Shown here piece after piece: positions 21,658 through 28,086 of a stretch of 29,413 bases of DNA (the stretch's first letter is position 1; every line of letters starts with the position of its first letter). Source of the stretch: a virus; the IMG/VR virus record IMGVR_UViG_3300027676_000004, positions 1-29,413 of that record. The stretch is one strand, 5' to 3'. The notes below the pieces were generated by a model, which saw nothing but the letters and a program-made list of their open reading frames with translations, was not told where the DNA came from and made no database searches. Position numbers and translations under genes: made by a program.

Positions 21658-21997
21658 AGCCAAGTGCCGCCTGTGCGGCGATATCCTAGAAAGCTTCCAT
21701 GAACATGATCGAGTTGAATGCAGCTGCGGTGAAATAGCCATTAGCGGCGGCACCGTTCGTTATGAGCTCGCTTATCGAAACTTGGAAAACTTCCTTCGAC
21801 TAGATGATAACGACCAAGAAACGCCCGTAAAAAGCGAAATAGGGGTTTCATCACCGGAAGAAAGAAGAGATCACCTTCTCTATTCCCTCAAAACATACAT
21901 CGAATACGAGGGGAACGGCGATCAAACGCGACCTATTCAAATGTACGAGTTTAGAACACTGCTTCAAATTATTTACGATATATTGAAGGTTAAATGA
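21647..21997 (+). CDS. zinc-ribbon protein, DUF7695-like
   Basis: 116 residues. The N-terminus RNRAKCRLCGDILESFHEHD, then VECSCGEIAISGG, carries two Cys pairs (C-x-x-C-G-D and C-x-C-G) and the pattern IES-x-x-x-HD, typical of a small family widespread in phages that I remember as DUF7695. The C-terminal half is charged and helical. Likely a zinc-binding accessory protein; function unknown. ATGA overlap with the next gene. Confidence 0.65.
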   Translation: MRNRAKCRLCGDILESFHEHDRVECSCGEIAISGGTVRYELAYRNLENFLRLDDNDQETPVKSEIGVSSPEERRDHLLYSLKTYIEYEGNGDQTRPIQMYEFRTLLQIIYDILKVK

Positions 21998-22242
21998 ATA
22001 TAGACAAAGAAAAAGAAGCCGACATGAAAGTAGCTTCCGATGCCGGCGTTGCGCTAATCATTTGGATAGTCGACCAAAATCTATCTGAGCTAGCTGCAAT
22101 AAGCGCCCTTACATTCGCTTTTTTTACAGTGAGTGCTAGCTCAGGTATATCTCCCGAAAGGTTTAATAAAAGAATGAACGGGCTTGGTGAAAAATATAAA
22201 CGTTTTCTAAAAGATTTTCCCAATGAAAATGAACCAGGATAA
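21994..22242 (+). CDS. three-helix small protein (family member)
   Basis: 82 residues. Helix 1 around KEADMKVASDAGVALIIWIV; helix 2 LSELAAISALTFAFFTVSAS; turn GISPERFN; helix 3 KRMNGLGEKYKRFL. The turn SPERF and the following F/Y-rich helix also occur in the protein at 22592 (VSPERFKEYMDAL). These suggest a diverged duplication. Function unknown; the hydrophobic middle helix could insert in a membrane or form a bundle. Confidence 0.6.
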   Translation: MNIDKEKEADMKVASDAGVALIIWIVDQNLSELAAISALTFAFFTVSASSGISPERFNKRMNGLGEKYKRFLKDFPNENEPG

Positions 22243-22372
22243 GTTCGCTTCCGTAGTCGAGGATGTAGGCACTCAGATTATGCATTGGCTTGCTAACTCT
22301 AAAACCCCGCATCCCGTCGCTGCAGCTGCACTCGGTCATGTTATATTAAAGGGGAGGGGCGATGGACAATGA
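22223..22372 (+). CDS. 49-residue small helical protein
   Basis: ATG at 22223 within the end of the previous gene; TGA overlaps the next start. Reads MKMNQDKFASVVEDVGTQIM, then HWLANSKTPHPVAAAALGHV and ILKGRG. It matches the first two helices of the neighbouring family (a helix, a short loop, an Ala-rich helix) and lacks the third. Too short for most gene callers; tight packing between two neighbours supports it. Confidence 0.5.
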   Translation: MKMNQDKFASVVEDVGTQIMHWLANSKTPHPVAAAALGHVILKGRGDGQ

Positions 22373-22595
22373 CAGAGAAAAGCAACTGATAAATATCTGC
22401 AATAAGATCGCGCAGGTGTTGTCAGAAGAAAAGTGCAGTGGTGGTGAGATTTTCATCGTTCTTATGACGCTGTATCTTGAGACACACAACAGAATGGGAA
22501 GCTCCCTTGCTCATATCAAGAAATCAATGAAAGAAGCGCTAAAGCAGTACGAAGAATGGCCTAAAGATTCTTCGAAAGAGCCAGGGAAAGAATGA
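22362..22595 (+). CDS. three-helix small protein (family member)
   Basis: 77 residues, with GGGGAGGGG upstream. Helix 1 EKQLINICNKIAQVLSEEK; helix 2 GGEIFIVLMTLYLETHNR; turn MGSSLAHI; helix 3 KKSMKEALKQYEEW. The same order and lengths as in the proteins at 21994 and 22592, with weak sequence identity (hydrophobic positions and a late Tyr-Glu). Overlaps the next start by four bases. Confidence 0.6.
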   Translation: MDNDREKQLINICNKIAQVLSEEKCSGGEIFIVLMTLYLETHNRMGSSLAHIKKSMKEALKQYEEWPKDSSKEPGKE

Positions 22596-22816
22596 TGGAC
22601 GACGAAAAAGATGAGAAAATAATAGAGGCATTTGAGGCCGTGAATCTTCTATTTTGGGAGAGAAAATTGACGATTGAAGAGGCCTTACGCGTAGGAGCGA
22701 GAATTCTTCTTCTTGGATCAGCAGACGGAGACGTTAGCCCAGAGAGGTTTAAAGAATATATGGATGCCCTTTGTAGGGATTATGAAGACCTTATTGCTTC
22801 GAAAGATAATCCCTAA
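22592..22816 (+). CDS. three-helix small protein (family member)
   Basis: 74 residues. Helix 1 DEKIIEAFEAVNLLFWERK; helix 2 TIEEALRVGARILLLGSAD; turn DVSPERFK; helix 3 EYMDALCRDYEDLI. Shares SPERF with the protein at 21994. Last gene of the rightward string; its final 26 bases overlap the end of the convergent small-terminase-like gene, so the two transcripts collide. Confidence 0.6.
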   Translation: MMDDEKDEKIIEAFEAVNLLFWERKLTIEEALRVGARILLLGSADGDVSPERFKEYMDALCRDYEDLIASKDNP

Positions 22817-23288
22817 TCTGCTCTTGGATTTTGCCGCTCGTTTCTAACGCTTTTTTCTCTGCTATTTTCTGTTCTTCGTTGTCGATTGATGTTTTGAGCG
22901 CCGCCATCTCTTTATCATATGATTTTAGCGAATCGTCATACGTTGCTTGATAGCGATTATAGTGCACGACGTGCACTTCTTTCCCTAGCTTCATAGCAAG
23001 TCTATTTGCTATTTTATTGCGCGCCATGTTATAAATATATTCGAATTCGGGGTATTTTCCCTTTAACCATTGTATTGTTTGAAAGGTAATATAATTATCG
23101 CCAATGAATCCAGCGAAACAGATAGATGTATCCTTGTCCATCCATTCGATGAGATTAGCCGCTAAAGCGCAGGTTTCTTCAACAGTCCACACTTCGGGAC
23201 GGCCTGCATTTTGAGCATATTTCCAGATGTCATTCCCTTTTTGGAAGCGTGTCTTAATGTCACCGCGCTCTTTCTTTTCTTCGCTCAT
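22791..23288 (-). CDS. probable terminase small subunit-like DNA-binding protein
   Basis: 165 residues. Order of features: Lys-rich start, GRPEVWTVEETCALAANLIE near residue 29, then WMDKDTSICFAGFIGDNYIT (an HTH-like unit), WLKGKYPEFEYIYNMARNKI, and a coiled-coil C-terminus. This is the layout of small terminase-type proteins that recognise the packaging site: HTH N-terminus and helical oligomer part. It is far from terL, in the leftward early module, which is unusual. The alternative is another regulatory HTH protein. Confidence 0.5.
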   Translation of the reverse strand: MSEEKKERGDIKTRFQKGNDIWKYAQNAGRPEVWTVEETCALAANLIEWMDKDTSICFAGFIGDNYITFQTIQWLKGKYPEFEYIYNMARNKIANRLAMKLGKEVHVVHYNRYQATYDDSLKSYDKEMAALKTSIDNEEQKIAEKKALETSGKIQEQIRDYLSKQ

Positions 23289-23289
23289 A

Positions 23290-23475
23290 TCACCACATAA
23301 ACTTTATTTTAACAGTCACTTCGTCGAGGCCGTCGCCAAATTCTTTTGTGATTGCCTCTACCAGGGAAATGAGTTTCGGGTCGTCTTTATTGAGCATGAT
23401 ATCGGTATTGTATGCGAGGTGCTTGTGTTGCAGTTTTTTCTCTTCGTTTCTAGCGACGATGGATATCTCGATCAT
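23290..23475 (-). CDS. 61-residue small phage protein
   Basis: MIEISIVARNEEKKLQHKHL, then LNKDDPKLISLVEAITKEFG and a beta-like end VTVKIKFMW. The pattern of an N-terminal strand, a central helix and a C-terminal strand ending in W is one I recall for small proteins near phage recombination genes, with no known role. Two bases separate its stop from the start of the next gene. Moderate support. Confidence 0.55.
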   Translation of the reverse strand: MIEISIVARNEEKKLQHKHLAYNTDIMLNKDDPKLISLVEAITKEFGDGLDEVTVKIKFMW

Positions 23476-23527
23476 TTGGCCCTCTAAACCTAGTCTGGAT
23501 CATTTTGGTGACGTTGCCGAAATGGTC

Positions 23528-23647
23528 CTATTTTTTCTTCTCGTGCTTTTTAAAAGCCTTTTCTTCTTTGTGGTGCATCGTTTCTTTGTGATGCTCTTTT
23601 CCTTTGTGCATCTCTTTCTTGCCTTTTTCTTCTTTATGCTTCTTCAT
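23528..23647 (-). CDS. 39-residue Lys/His/Glu-rich peptide
   Basis: ATG at 23647 to TAG at 23528. It consists almost only of Lys, His and Glu (MKKHKEEKGKKEMHKGKEHH, then KETMHHKEEKAFKKHEKKK). Short phage peptides like this exist and may bind nucleic acid or metals. No clear ribosome binding site and extreme composition: it could also be chance in a purine-rich stretch. Confidence 0.35.
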   Translation of the reverse strand: MKKHKEEKGKKEMHKGKEHHKETMHHKEEKAFKKHEKKK

Positions 23648-23675
23648 GATTAAGAGTCCTTGTTTGTTGTTTCAA

Positions 23676-24047
23676 CTAATTTTTTACCATACCAGAAATG
23701 AAATTATTCGCCGCGTCAATTTTTCTTCGGTAGCGTGGATTGCGCAGGAAATATCCCATTGCCTTGACCTCTTCGAAATACCATTTCCCATAACGTTTGC
23801 AGCAGAATCCTTTAAACTCCCCATTCCTGCAATATTTTGTGAGGGTATTAGGAGAAACGAATAGATAGGCTCTGGAGAAAGCTTCGGGGAATGTGTATCC
23901 CTCGGGGAGGGCATTCATAGAGCTTTCTTCGCTAGGATCGTCTAATAAATACTCGCCGATGGCTATTGCCAAATACCCTAATGCGCTGATTTTCGCGTTG
24001 GGCTCCTTAGCGACATAGAGTCTTTTTTTAATCTCTTGTAAATTCAT
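23676..24047 (-). CDS. excisionase-like / winged-HTH DNA-binding protein
   Basis: 123 residues. The C-terminal half, PEAFSRAYLFVSPNTLTKYC then RNGEFKGFCCKRYGKWYFEE, fits the MerR-like or Xis-like HTH_17 pattern: helix, turn, helix, and a wing with GKWYF. The N-terminal half is a helical part (GYLAIAIGEYLLDD). It could be a directionality factor or regulator. ATG overlaps the preceding stop (ATGA). Confidence 0.55.
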   Translation of the reverse strand: MNLQEIKKRLYVAKEPNAKISALGYLAIAIGEYLLDDPSEESSMNALPEGYTFPEAFSRAYLFVSPNTLTKYCRNGEFKGFCCKRYGKWYFEEVKAMGYFLRNPRYRRKIDAANNFISGMVKN

Positions 24048-24196
24048 GACTTCCCCTTCTTTGGAATTTTCGCGCCAGATCGCCGCGCTTCGGATAAGGC
24101 TATCGCGACCGCCTGTTTTTGCGGCTTGCCCGCGTTTTTTTCAGTGCGAATGTTCTCGCTCACAGCTTTCTTGCTGGTTCCTTTTTTCAATGGCAT
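24044..24196 (-). CDS. DUF6496-like 50-residue basic protein
   Basis: MPLKKGTSKKAVSENIRTEK, then NAGKPQKQAVAIALSEARRS and a basic end. MPLKKG-S-KK, NIR and GKPQKQAVAIAL-x-x-AR are characteristic of a short family found in many phages and bacteria, recalled as DUF6496. Its role is unknown; the basic, helical sequence suggests nucleic-acid binding. Coupled to the next gene by ATGA. Firm family likeness despite the length. Confidence 0.75.
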   Translation of the reverse strand: MPLKKGTSKKAVSENIRTEKNAGKPQKQAVAIALSEARRSGAKIPKKGKS

Positions 24197-24205
24197 AAAT
24201 CCCCT

Positions 24206-24406
24206 TTAATAATCGTCTAGCCAAAATTCGTCATCGTCGTCGTCTGCCGTCGCTTCTTCGACGCGCACTCCGATGTGATATTTTCGGCGGTTCAAAAAAG
24301 CAAAGCCCTCGGTCATTTTGCCCAAATTGATCTTGTCGATCTCTTTAGGCTTTAAAATGATGTCGCAATAAAACTCGCCTTCAACTTGCTCTAAAATTAC
24401 TCTCAT
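24206..24406 (-). CDS. 66-residue protein with acidic C-terminus
   Basis: Begins MRVILEQVEGEFYCDIILKP, beta-like, and ends with an acidic patch (DDDDDEFWLDDY). Starts inside the last codons of the RusA-type gene (overlap 24381-24406). An acidic tail of this type can bind basic or single-strand-binding proteins, as in other phage recombination accessory proteins, but this is inference. No family recognised. Confidence 0.5.
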   Translation of the reverse strand: MRVILEQVEGEFYCDIILKPKEIDKINLGKMTEGFAFLNRRKYHIGVRVEEATADDDDDEFWLDDY

Positions 24407-24803
24407 ATTCTTCGAGTGAATATACCTTTATTGAAACCGCTCCTTTTTCTCCGTATATCTTCTCAGAAATATTTTTAGCAACAAATCGATCATCTTCGAA
24501 CAAAATATTTTTTATGCAGTCCTCATAGAACTTGTAGAGATTGCTGGTGTCGCAGCGGGTGGGGCGAACTCGGCCAGCCAACATTGATGGGATATTTTTC
24601 TTTGGGGTAGATTTGGGGATCTTCTCGCGAAATAGCATATCGACGACGACAAAGCCCGGGATAGGCTTGTCTTTGTATAGGGATTTAACTTGCAGGATAG
24701 TCCATTGCTTTTGCTTGTTTTTGGGATTGTAAGAGAATCCGTTGCGCAAGATCACGGGTGCTGACCAGGGAACGGGATCTGTTTCAATCTCTAGAGATAG
24801 CAT
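24381..24803 (-). CDS. rusA: RusA-type Holliday-junction resolvase
   Basis: 140 residues, as usual for RusA. Key pattern: PVPWSAPVILRNG near the start, RPTRCDTSNLYKFYEDCIKN at about 80-99 and FEDDRFV at 102-108, carrying the three acidic metal ligands (D85, ED at 94-95, DD at 104-105), and KIYGEKG after. It resolves branched DNA made in recombination or replication. The classical D-x-D-N is D-T-S-N here, a common variant. Overlaps both neighbours in the leftward operon. It would act on products of the RecT/exonuclease pair encoded on the other side. Confidence 0.85.
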   Translation of the reverse strand: MLSLEIETDPVPWSAPVILRNGFSYNPKNKQKQWTILQVKSLYKDKPIPGFVVVDMLFREKIPKSTPKKNIPSMLAGRVRPTRCDTSNLYKFYEDCIKNILFEDDRFVAKNISEKIYGEKGAVSIKVYSLEEYESNFRAS

Positions 24804-25020
24804 TTCTAGATAAATTCATGTACTCTTGTCCATCGTCGAGGATTTTATGGGCATGTTCGTAAGCCTTTTGGGGATCAGTCGTATGTTCAGCGATATAGGC
24901 AACCGCCGCAGCCAGAGCTCTTACAACAAGCGGCCCATTCTCTTTACATGCCTCTACCGCTTTTTCCATGATGTCAAAAACAATTATTTTAAACTCGTCG
25001 TCGCTTATTTTATCTTGCAT
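24784..25020 (-). CDS. small helical protein, possible three-helix family member
   Basis: 78 residues from ATG 25020, with GGGAGAGAG upstream; a longer start inside the XRE gene is not preferred. Helix 1 DEFKIIVFDIMEKAVEACK; helix 2 LVVRALAAAVAYIAEHT; turn TDPQKA; helix 3 YEHAHKILDDGQEYM. Same plan as the proteins at 22223-22816, though on the other strand. Function unknown. The end overlaps the RusA-type start. Confidence 0.5.
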   Translation of the reverse strand: MQDKISDDEFKIIVFDIMEKAVEACKENGPLVVRALAAAVAYIAEHTTDPQKAYEHAHKILDDGQEYMNLSRNAISRD

Positions 25021-25219
25021 TTTCTCTCTCCCATGGTGCATTGATTTCTTCATAAGACACTCTGTTGTTTAGCGCTTTGCGTATTTTAATCGCAATCGGC
25101 AGAGAGATGGGCCGCCGGCCCGACACGTAATTATACATCGCGCTATCACTGCACCCTATCATAGCGGCGAATTCTTTGATCTCGATCCGTTTAAAATTTA
25201 AATATTCCTTCAGCTCCAT
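25010..25219 (-). CDS. XRE/Cro-type helix-turn-helix regulator
   Basis: 69 residues. MELKEYLNFKRIEIKEFAAM, then IGCSDSAMYNYVSGRRPISL and PIAIKIRKALNNRVS show the lambda-repressor-like HTH: helix 2 KEFAAMIGCS, recognition helix SAMYNYVSGRR. It lacks a C-terminal dimerisation part, so it is Cro-like. Placed second in the leftward operon from the divergent promoters at 25573-25644, it probably regulates that switch. Family firm. Confidence 0.82.
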   Translation of the reverse strand: MELKEYLNFKRIEIKEFAAMIGCSDSAMYNYVSGRRPISLPIAIKIRKALNNRVSYEEINAPWERENAR

Positions 25220-25220
25220 T

Positions 25221-25544
25221 TTATGACTTCTCCTGGATTTTTTTTCTTTCTTCTAGCAATTTTCTTCGCTTTTCATCAATTTTTTCTTTTGCTAAATTAA
25301 TTACTTCAACTAATACTTCTGTGAGAAGTTCTGAAACAGCGAAATTGTTCCATTTCCCAATTAAATCATCATATAAATTAAGAATAATATCCATTTTTGC
25401 ATGGTCTACAATTTCTTCGAAAGATTCGGGGGTGCAAGGAGACTCGGAAAATTGACTAGAAGCCCTTAAAAAATCCTCTTTTGTCTTATAATATACTCCT
25501 CGAAAGCCGAATTCCCATTCTTCATGAAGCTTATCCTTTCCCAT
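25221..25544 (-). CDS. 107-residue helical protein, first gene of the leftward operon
   Basis: The start is set at ATG 25544 (MGKDKLHEEWEFGFRGVYYK) because AAAAAGGAGG precedes it and a good promoter lies just upstream; longer frames would cover that promoter. An aromatic N-terminal part, then helices (VDHAKMDIILNLYDDLIGKW; ELLTEVLVEVINLAKEKIDE) and a Lys/Glu coiled-coil end. Unknown function; promoter-proximal position suggests an early-expressed gene. Confidence 0.6.
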   Translation of the reverse strand: MGKDKLHEEWEFGFRGVYYKTKEDFLRASSQFSESPCTPESFEEIVDHAKMDIILNLYDDLIGKWNNFAVSELLTEVLVEVINLAKEKIDEKRRKLLEERKKIQEKS

Positions 25545-25572
25545 TTTTTCCTCCTTTTTACGTTTGTACCAG

Positions 25573-25601
25573 AGTATAGCAGACGATTTTTTTTCTTGCA
25601 A
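25573..25601 (-). promoter_or_regulatory. leftward early promoter
   Basis: -35 TTGCAA, 17-base spacer, -10 TATACT, then a strong ribosome binding site and ATG at 25544. Drives the leftward operon with the XRE gene. Back to back with a rightward promoter. Confidence 0.75.
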
Positions 25602-25614
25602 TCGCACATTTGTG

Positions 25615-25644
25615 TTGTAGAAAAATACGAACGTGGAATATAGT
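25615..25644 (+). promoter_or_regulatory. rightward early promoter
   Basis: -35 TTGTAG, 18-base spacer, -10 TATAGT, about 70 bases before the start at 25714. Drives the recombination and replication genes. Confidence 0.6.
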
Positions 25645-25651
25645 GATGGTG

Positions 25652-25686
25652 TTTTCGAAAGAAAACCCCCTGGCTGTAACCAGGGG
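25652..25686 (+). promoter_or_regulatory. two adjacent leader hairpins in the rightward early transcript
   Basis: GTTTTC-GAAA-GAAAAC, directly followed by CCCCTGG-CTGTAA-CCAGGGG (25667-25673 with 25680-25686). No U tract follows, so these are not a plain terminator. They lie between promoter and ribosome binding site (AAAAAAGGTAAC) and may stabilise the message or bind a regulator. Confidence 0.5.
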
Positions 25687-25713
25687 ATAGGACAACAACC
25701 AAAAAAGGTAACA

Positions 25714-25929
25714 ATGAACAATTCAGACGATAGCATACTCGTATCTTTTTCTCACATTAAAAACTTATCTCTTGCTCTTGATCAAACAAGAGCTGCTCTT
25801 TATCGAGTCGCCTCCGGTTACGTAGATACTGCTAGATACTTGGATGAAGCAATAGCCCTATTGAAAGGAAGTGGGGAAGTTCTTCGCGTGTCAAAAAATT
25901 GCTCAGATGGCAATAGTAAAGACAAGTAA
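25714..25929 (+). CDS. 71-residue hypothetical protein, first gene of the rightward early operon
   Basis: Start ATG 25714 (MNNSDDSILVSFSHIKNLSL) with AAGGT upstream; a longer frame from 25633 would cover the leader hairpins. Helical, with ALDQTRAALYRVASGYVDTA and YLDEAIALLKGSG. No family recognised. Confidence 0.55.
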   Translation: MNNSDDSILVSFSHIKNLSLALDQTRAALYRVASGYVDTARYLDEAIALLKGSGEVLRVSKNCSDGNSKDK

Positions 25930-25953
25930 ACATTTTAGTATTTAGGAGACTAT

Positions 25954-26112
25954 ATGATAGAAAGACTTTTGGAACCTGATGCCATTGACCCAGATTACGC
26001 CTGCCCATTTTGCAAGCAACAAGTGGAATCGTGGGGGTACAGCTGGTATTGCAGCGAATGCGATGAAGAATATTCCCATGCGATGCCTTGCGAAGGAGAA
26101 GCCGATGAGTAA
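25954..26112 (+). CDS. 52-residue zinc-ribbon protein
   Basis: ATG at 25954 with AGGAGACTAT upstream. MIERLLEPDAIDPDYACPFC then SWYCSECDEEYSHAMPC: two C-x-x-C knuckles (CPFC and CSEC) 15 residues apart, a clear rubredoxin-like zinc ribbon. Acidic otherwise. Short proteins like this in phages often bind DNA or protein partners. Overlaps the next start. Not in standard gene lists because of its length. Confidence 0.65.
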   Translation: MIERLLEPDAIDPDYACPFCKQQVESWGYSWYCSECDEEYSHAMPCEGEADE

Positions 26113-26272
26113 CGAAACTCTCTTAGCATTAAAAGAGCTAGAAGAAGAGAAAGACGCCGCTTGCGAAAGAGCGCTTTCTCAAATCAGCTATCTAGAATCA
26201 ACATTAAATGAAGCGCAATTGGAAATTAAGCAGCTTAAGTCTTTCTTAATAGATTTAAGATGTTATCATTAA
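26105..26272 (+). CDS. 55-residue coiled-coil protein
   Basis: ATG 26105 inside the end of the zinc-ribbon gene. MSNETLLALKELEEEKDAAC, then ERALSQISYLESTLNEAQLE and IKQLKSFL is one continuous coiled coil. Probably an oligomerising accessory of the recombination operon. Start choice rests on GAAGGAGAAGCCG, seven bases upstream. No function known. Confidence 0.55.
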   Translation: MSNETLLALKELEEEKDAACERALSQISYLESTLNEAQLEIKQLKSFLIDLRCYH

Positions 26273-26292
26273 ATTAAAGGAACAAAAACAAT

Positions 26293-27042
26293 ATGACAAT
26301 CATCACTAAAATTGAAGAACAAAAACAAGAAATGGATTTATATAAAAATCTAGCTTCTGCTGCCGCTAAGTCTGGTAACTATGCGGGATTAAACGAGATG
26401 AGCCTTCTCAACATCATGCTTTCCGCTAAGGATTTTGGAGTAAGCCCGATGAAGGCGATCAACGGCTCTTTCTATGTGGTCAACGGGAAAATCAGCATGA
26501 GCACTGCGTTGATGTCCGATCGGATCAGGAAAGAGGGCCACAGCATTAAAATACCCGAATGGACAGATCAGAAATGCGTGATTATTGGCGTTAGGAAAGA
26601 CAATGGGGACAGCGTGAAGTTTGAGTTCAGCATGGAAGATGCGACAAAAGCCGGCCTCACCAATTCCCCAACGTGGAAAAAGTACCCTAAGCACATGCTT
26701 TATAATCGAGCGATGTCCACGCTAGCCAGAGTTCTGTTCCCCGATGTTGTAGGCAATTGCTATTCAGAGGATGAGAGAGAGGAGATTAAGGGGCCTATTA
26801 AAAGCTCTCCCAGCGCTAAATCTGAAGAAATACAAGTTATCGAAGTCCCTGTTCAAATTGAAGACGCAGAATTAACAGAAGAGCAGCGCATCCAGCTGGC
26901 TGAGTTGACTCTAGGGGATGATGTGCTTGAGAAAAAGATCTGCAAGCATTTAGGGATAGAGAATATCTATCAAACGCCGGCTAAAGACTTCGATAGGGTC
27001 GTTAGCTACATCGAAAAATACAGAGAAAAAATAGGAGCTTAA
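26293..27042 (+). CDS. recT: RecT-like single-strand annealing protein
   Basis: 249 residues; AAAGGAACAAAAACAAT before the ATG. Features: SLLNIMLSAKDFGVSPMKAI, then NGSFYVVNGKISMSTALMSD, and near residues 122-156 AGLTNSPTWKKYPKHMLYNR with AMSTLARVLFPDVVGNCY: the R-A-x-x-x-x-x-R-x-x-x-P-D-x-x-G pattern of the RecT/Redbeta group. It anneals complementary single strands after end resection. Followed two bases later by the exonuclease gene, the classical pair. C-terminal part is acidic and helical. Confidence 0.85.
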   Translation: MTIITKIEEQKQEMDLYKNLASAAAKSGNYAGLNEMSLLNIMLSAKDFGVSPMKAINGSFYVVNGKISMSTALMSDRIRKEGHSIKIPEWTDQKCVIIGVRKDNGDSVKFEFSMEDATKAGLTNSPTWKKYPKHMLYNRAMSTLARVLFPDVVGNCYSEDEREEIKGPIKSSPSAKSEEIQVIEVPVQIEDAELTEEQRIQLAELTLGDDVLEKKICKHLGIENIYQTPAKDFDRVVSYIEKYREKIGA

Positions 27043-27044
27043 GA

Positions 27045-27881
27045 ATGAACAGAGAAGAATGGTTGAAATGGCGACGGATCGGGAGCAGCGATGCTCCCGC
27101 TATCATGGGTGTTAGTCCTTGGGCTACCCCTTATCAATTGTGGGAACAAAAGGTATCTGGCATGGAAAGGGAATCCAACTCCGCCATGAAAAGGGGCGTT
27201 GAGATGGAAGAGACGGCGCGCCGCAGCTTTGAGAAAAAAATGGGCGTCGAAGTCTTTGCTAAGAGGATGGAGCATCCGAGTATCGAGTTCATGACGGCTA
27301 CCTTGGATGGGATCGATATCGACAATAGAGTCTTGGTTGAGATCAAATGCCCCAATCGAGAGGATCATGCGCTGGCGTTGAGAGGCAAGGTTCCAGAAAA
27401 ATATATCCCGCAGCTACAACATCAGCTTGCCGTTACCGGCCTCGACGGGATGTACTACTTCAGCTTTACCGGCGAAGATGGTTGCATCGTGGAAATTCCC
27501 CGGGATGAAAGCTATCTACAACAGATGATCGAGGAGGAAGAAAAATTCTGGAGGTGTATCCAAGATCATAAAGCGCCCGCATTAACGGAACGCGACTATG
27601 TACAGATGGGCGACGACAACGAATGGCATACGCTCTCATCCCAATGGGTTCAGGTATCCAGAAATCTAAAAAGCCTTGAAAAGGAAGAAAAGGATCTAAG
27701 AGATTCGCTTATCGGACTGGCACAAAATAAAAACGCCCAAGGAGCTGGGGTAAGGTTGACGCGGTTTCCCACCCAGGGTCACGTAGACTACCTTAAAATC
27801 CCCGAGCTCCAGGGCGTAAACTTGGATATCTATAGAAAGGAGCCGTACATGAAATGGAGGATATCAGAGACCAAAAATTAA
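27045..27881 (+). CDS. YqaJ / lambda-type exonuclease
   Basis: 278 residues. Motifs: RIGSSDAPAIMGVSPW (11-26), KRGVEMEETA (49-58), TATLDGIDID (D88), LVEIKC (E99, K101) and IPQLQHQLAVTG (121-132): the PD-(D/E)XK exonuclease of the YqaJ family, with ligands D88, E99 and K101. It resects double-stranded ends 5' to 3' to expose strands for RecT. GGAG eight bases before ATG. Full length for the family. Strong call. Confidence 0.9.
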   Translation: MNREEWLKWRRIGSSDAPAIMGVSPWATPYQLWEQKVSGMERESNSAMKRGVEMEETARRSFEKKMGVEVFAKRMEHPSIEFMTATLDGIDIDNRVLVEIKCPNREDHALALRGKVPEKYIPQLQHQLAVTGLDGMYYFSFTGEDGCIVEIPRDESYLQQMIEEEEKFWRCIQDHKAPALTERDYVQMGDDNEWHTLSSQWVQVSRNLKSLEKEEKDLRDSLIGLAQNKNAQGAGVRLTRFPTQGHVDYLKIPELQGVNLDIYRKEPYMKWRISETKN

Positions 27882-27920
27882 AATACAGTGACTTTTTTTA
27901 TTTCGGCGGTTAGCCTAGGG

Positions 27921-28063
27921 TAAAAAAAATGCCCCCACTCCGTACAAAGAAAAAGGGGGCAAGAGAGAACGCCTTGTATAGAGGACGTAGTTATCTTAAT
28001 CGAACCCAGGAATTCTTGGGAATAGAAAAAGAAAATTAAATCTCTTGCCGACGGAGTGGGGGC
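27921..28063 (-). ncRNA. candidate small RNA or switchable leader built on a nested inverted repeat
   Basis: Outer arms GCCCCCACTCCGT (27931-27943) and ACGGAGTGGGGGC (28051-28063) are perfect over 13 bases; inner arms GGCAAGAGA (27958-27966) and TCTCTTGCC (28041-28049) perfect over 9. Read leftward the 3' arm is followed by eight T, so the closed stem would also be an intrinsic terminator; a local GCCCCC/GGGGGC hairpin (27955-27960 with 27931-27936) is an alternative. Read rightward it is the leader of the replication genes, and GGGGC at its end can pair with GCCCC beside the ribosome binding site. No gene lies in 27882-28086. Confidence 0.5.
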
Positions 28064-28086
28064 GCCTAACCCACAGGAGGCCCCGA

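Noticed and set aside
23528-23653. Rightward Phe/Leu-rich hydrophobic frame (23348-23653) as a membrane protein
   Set aside because: It is antisense to Lys/Glu-rich codons (AAG, GAA), which always read as Phe/Leu on the other strand; no ribosome binding site.
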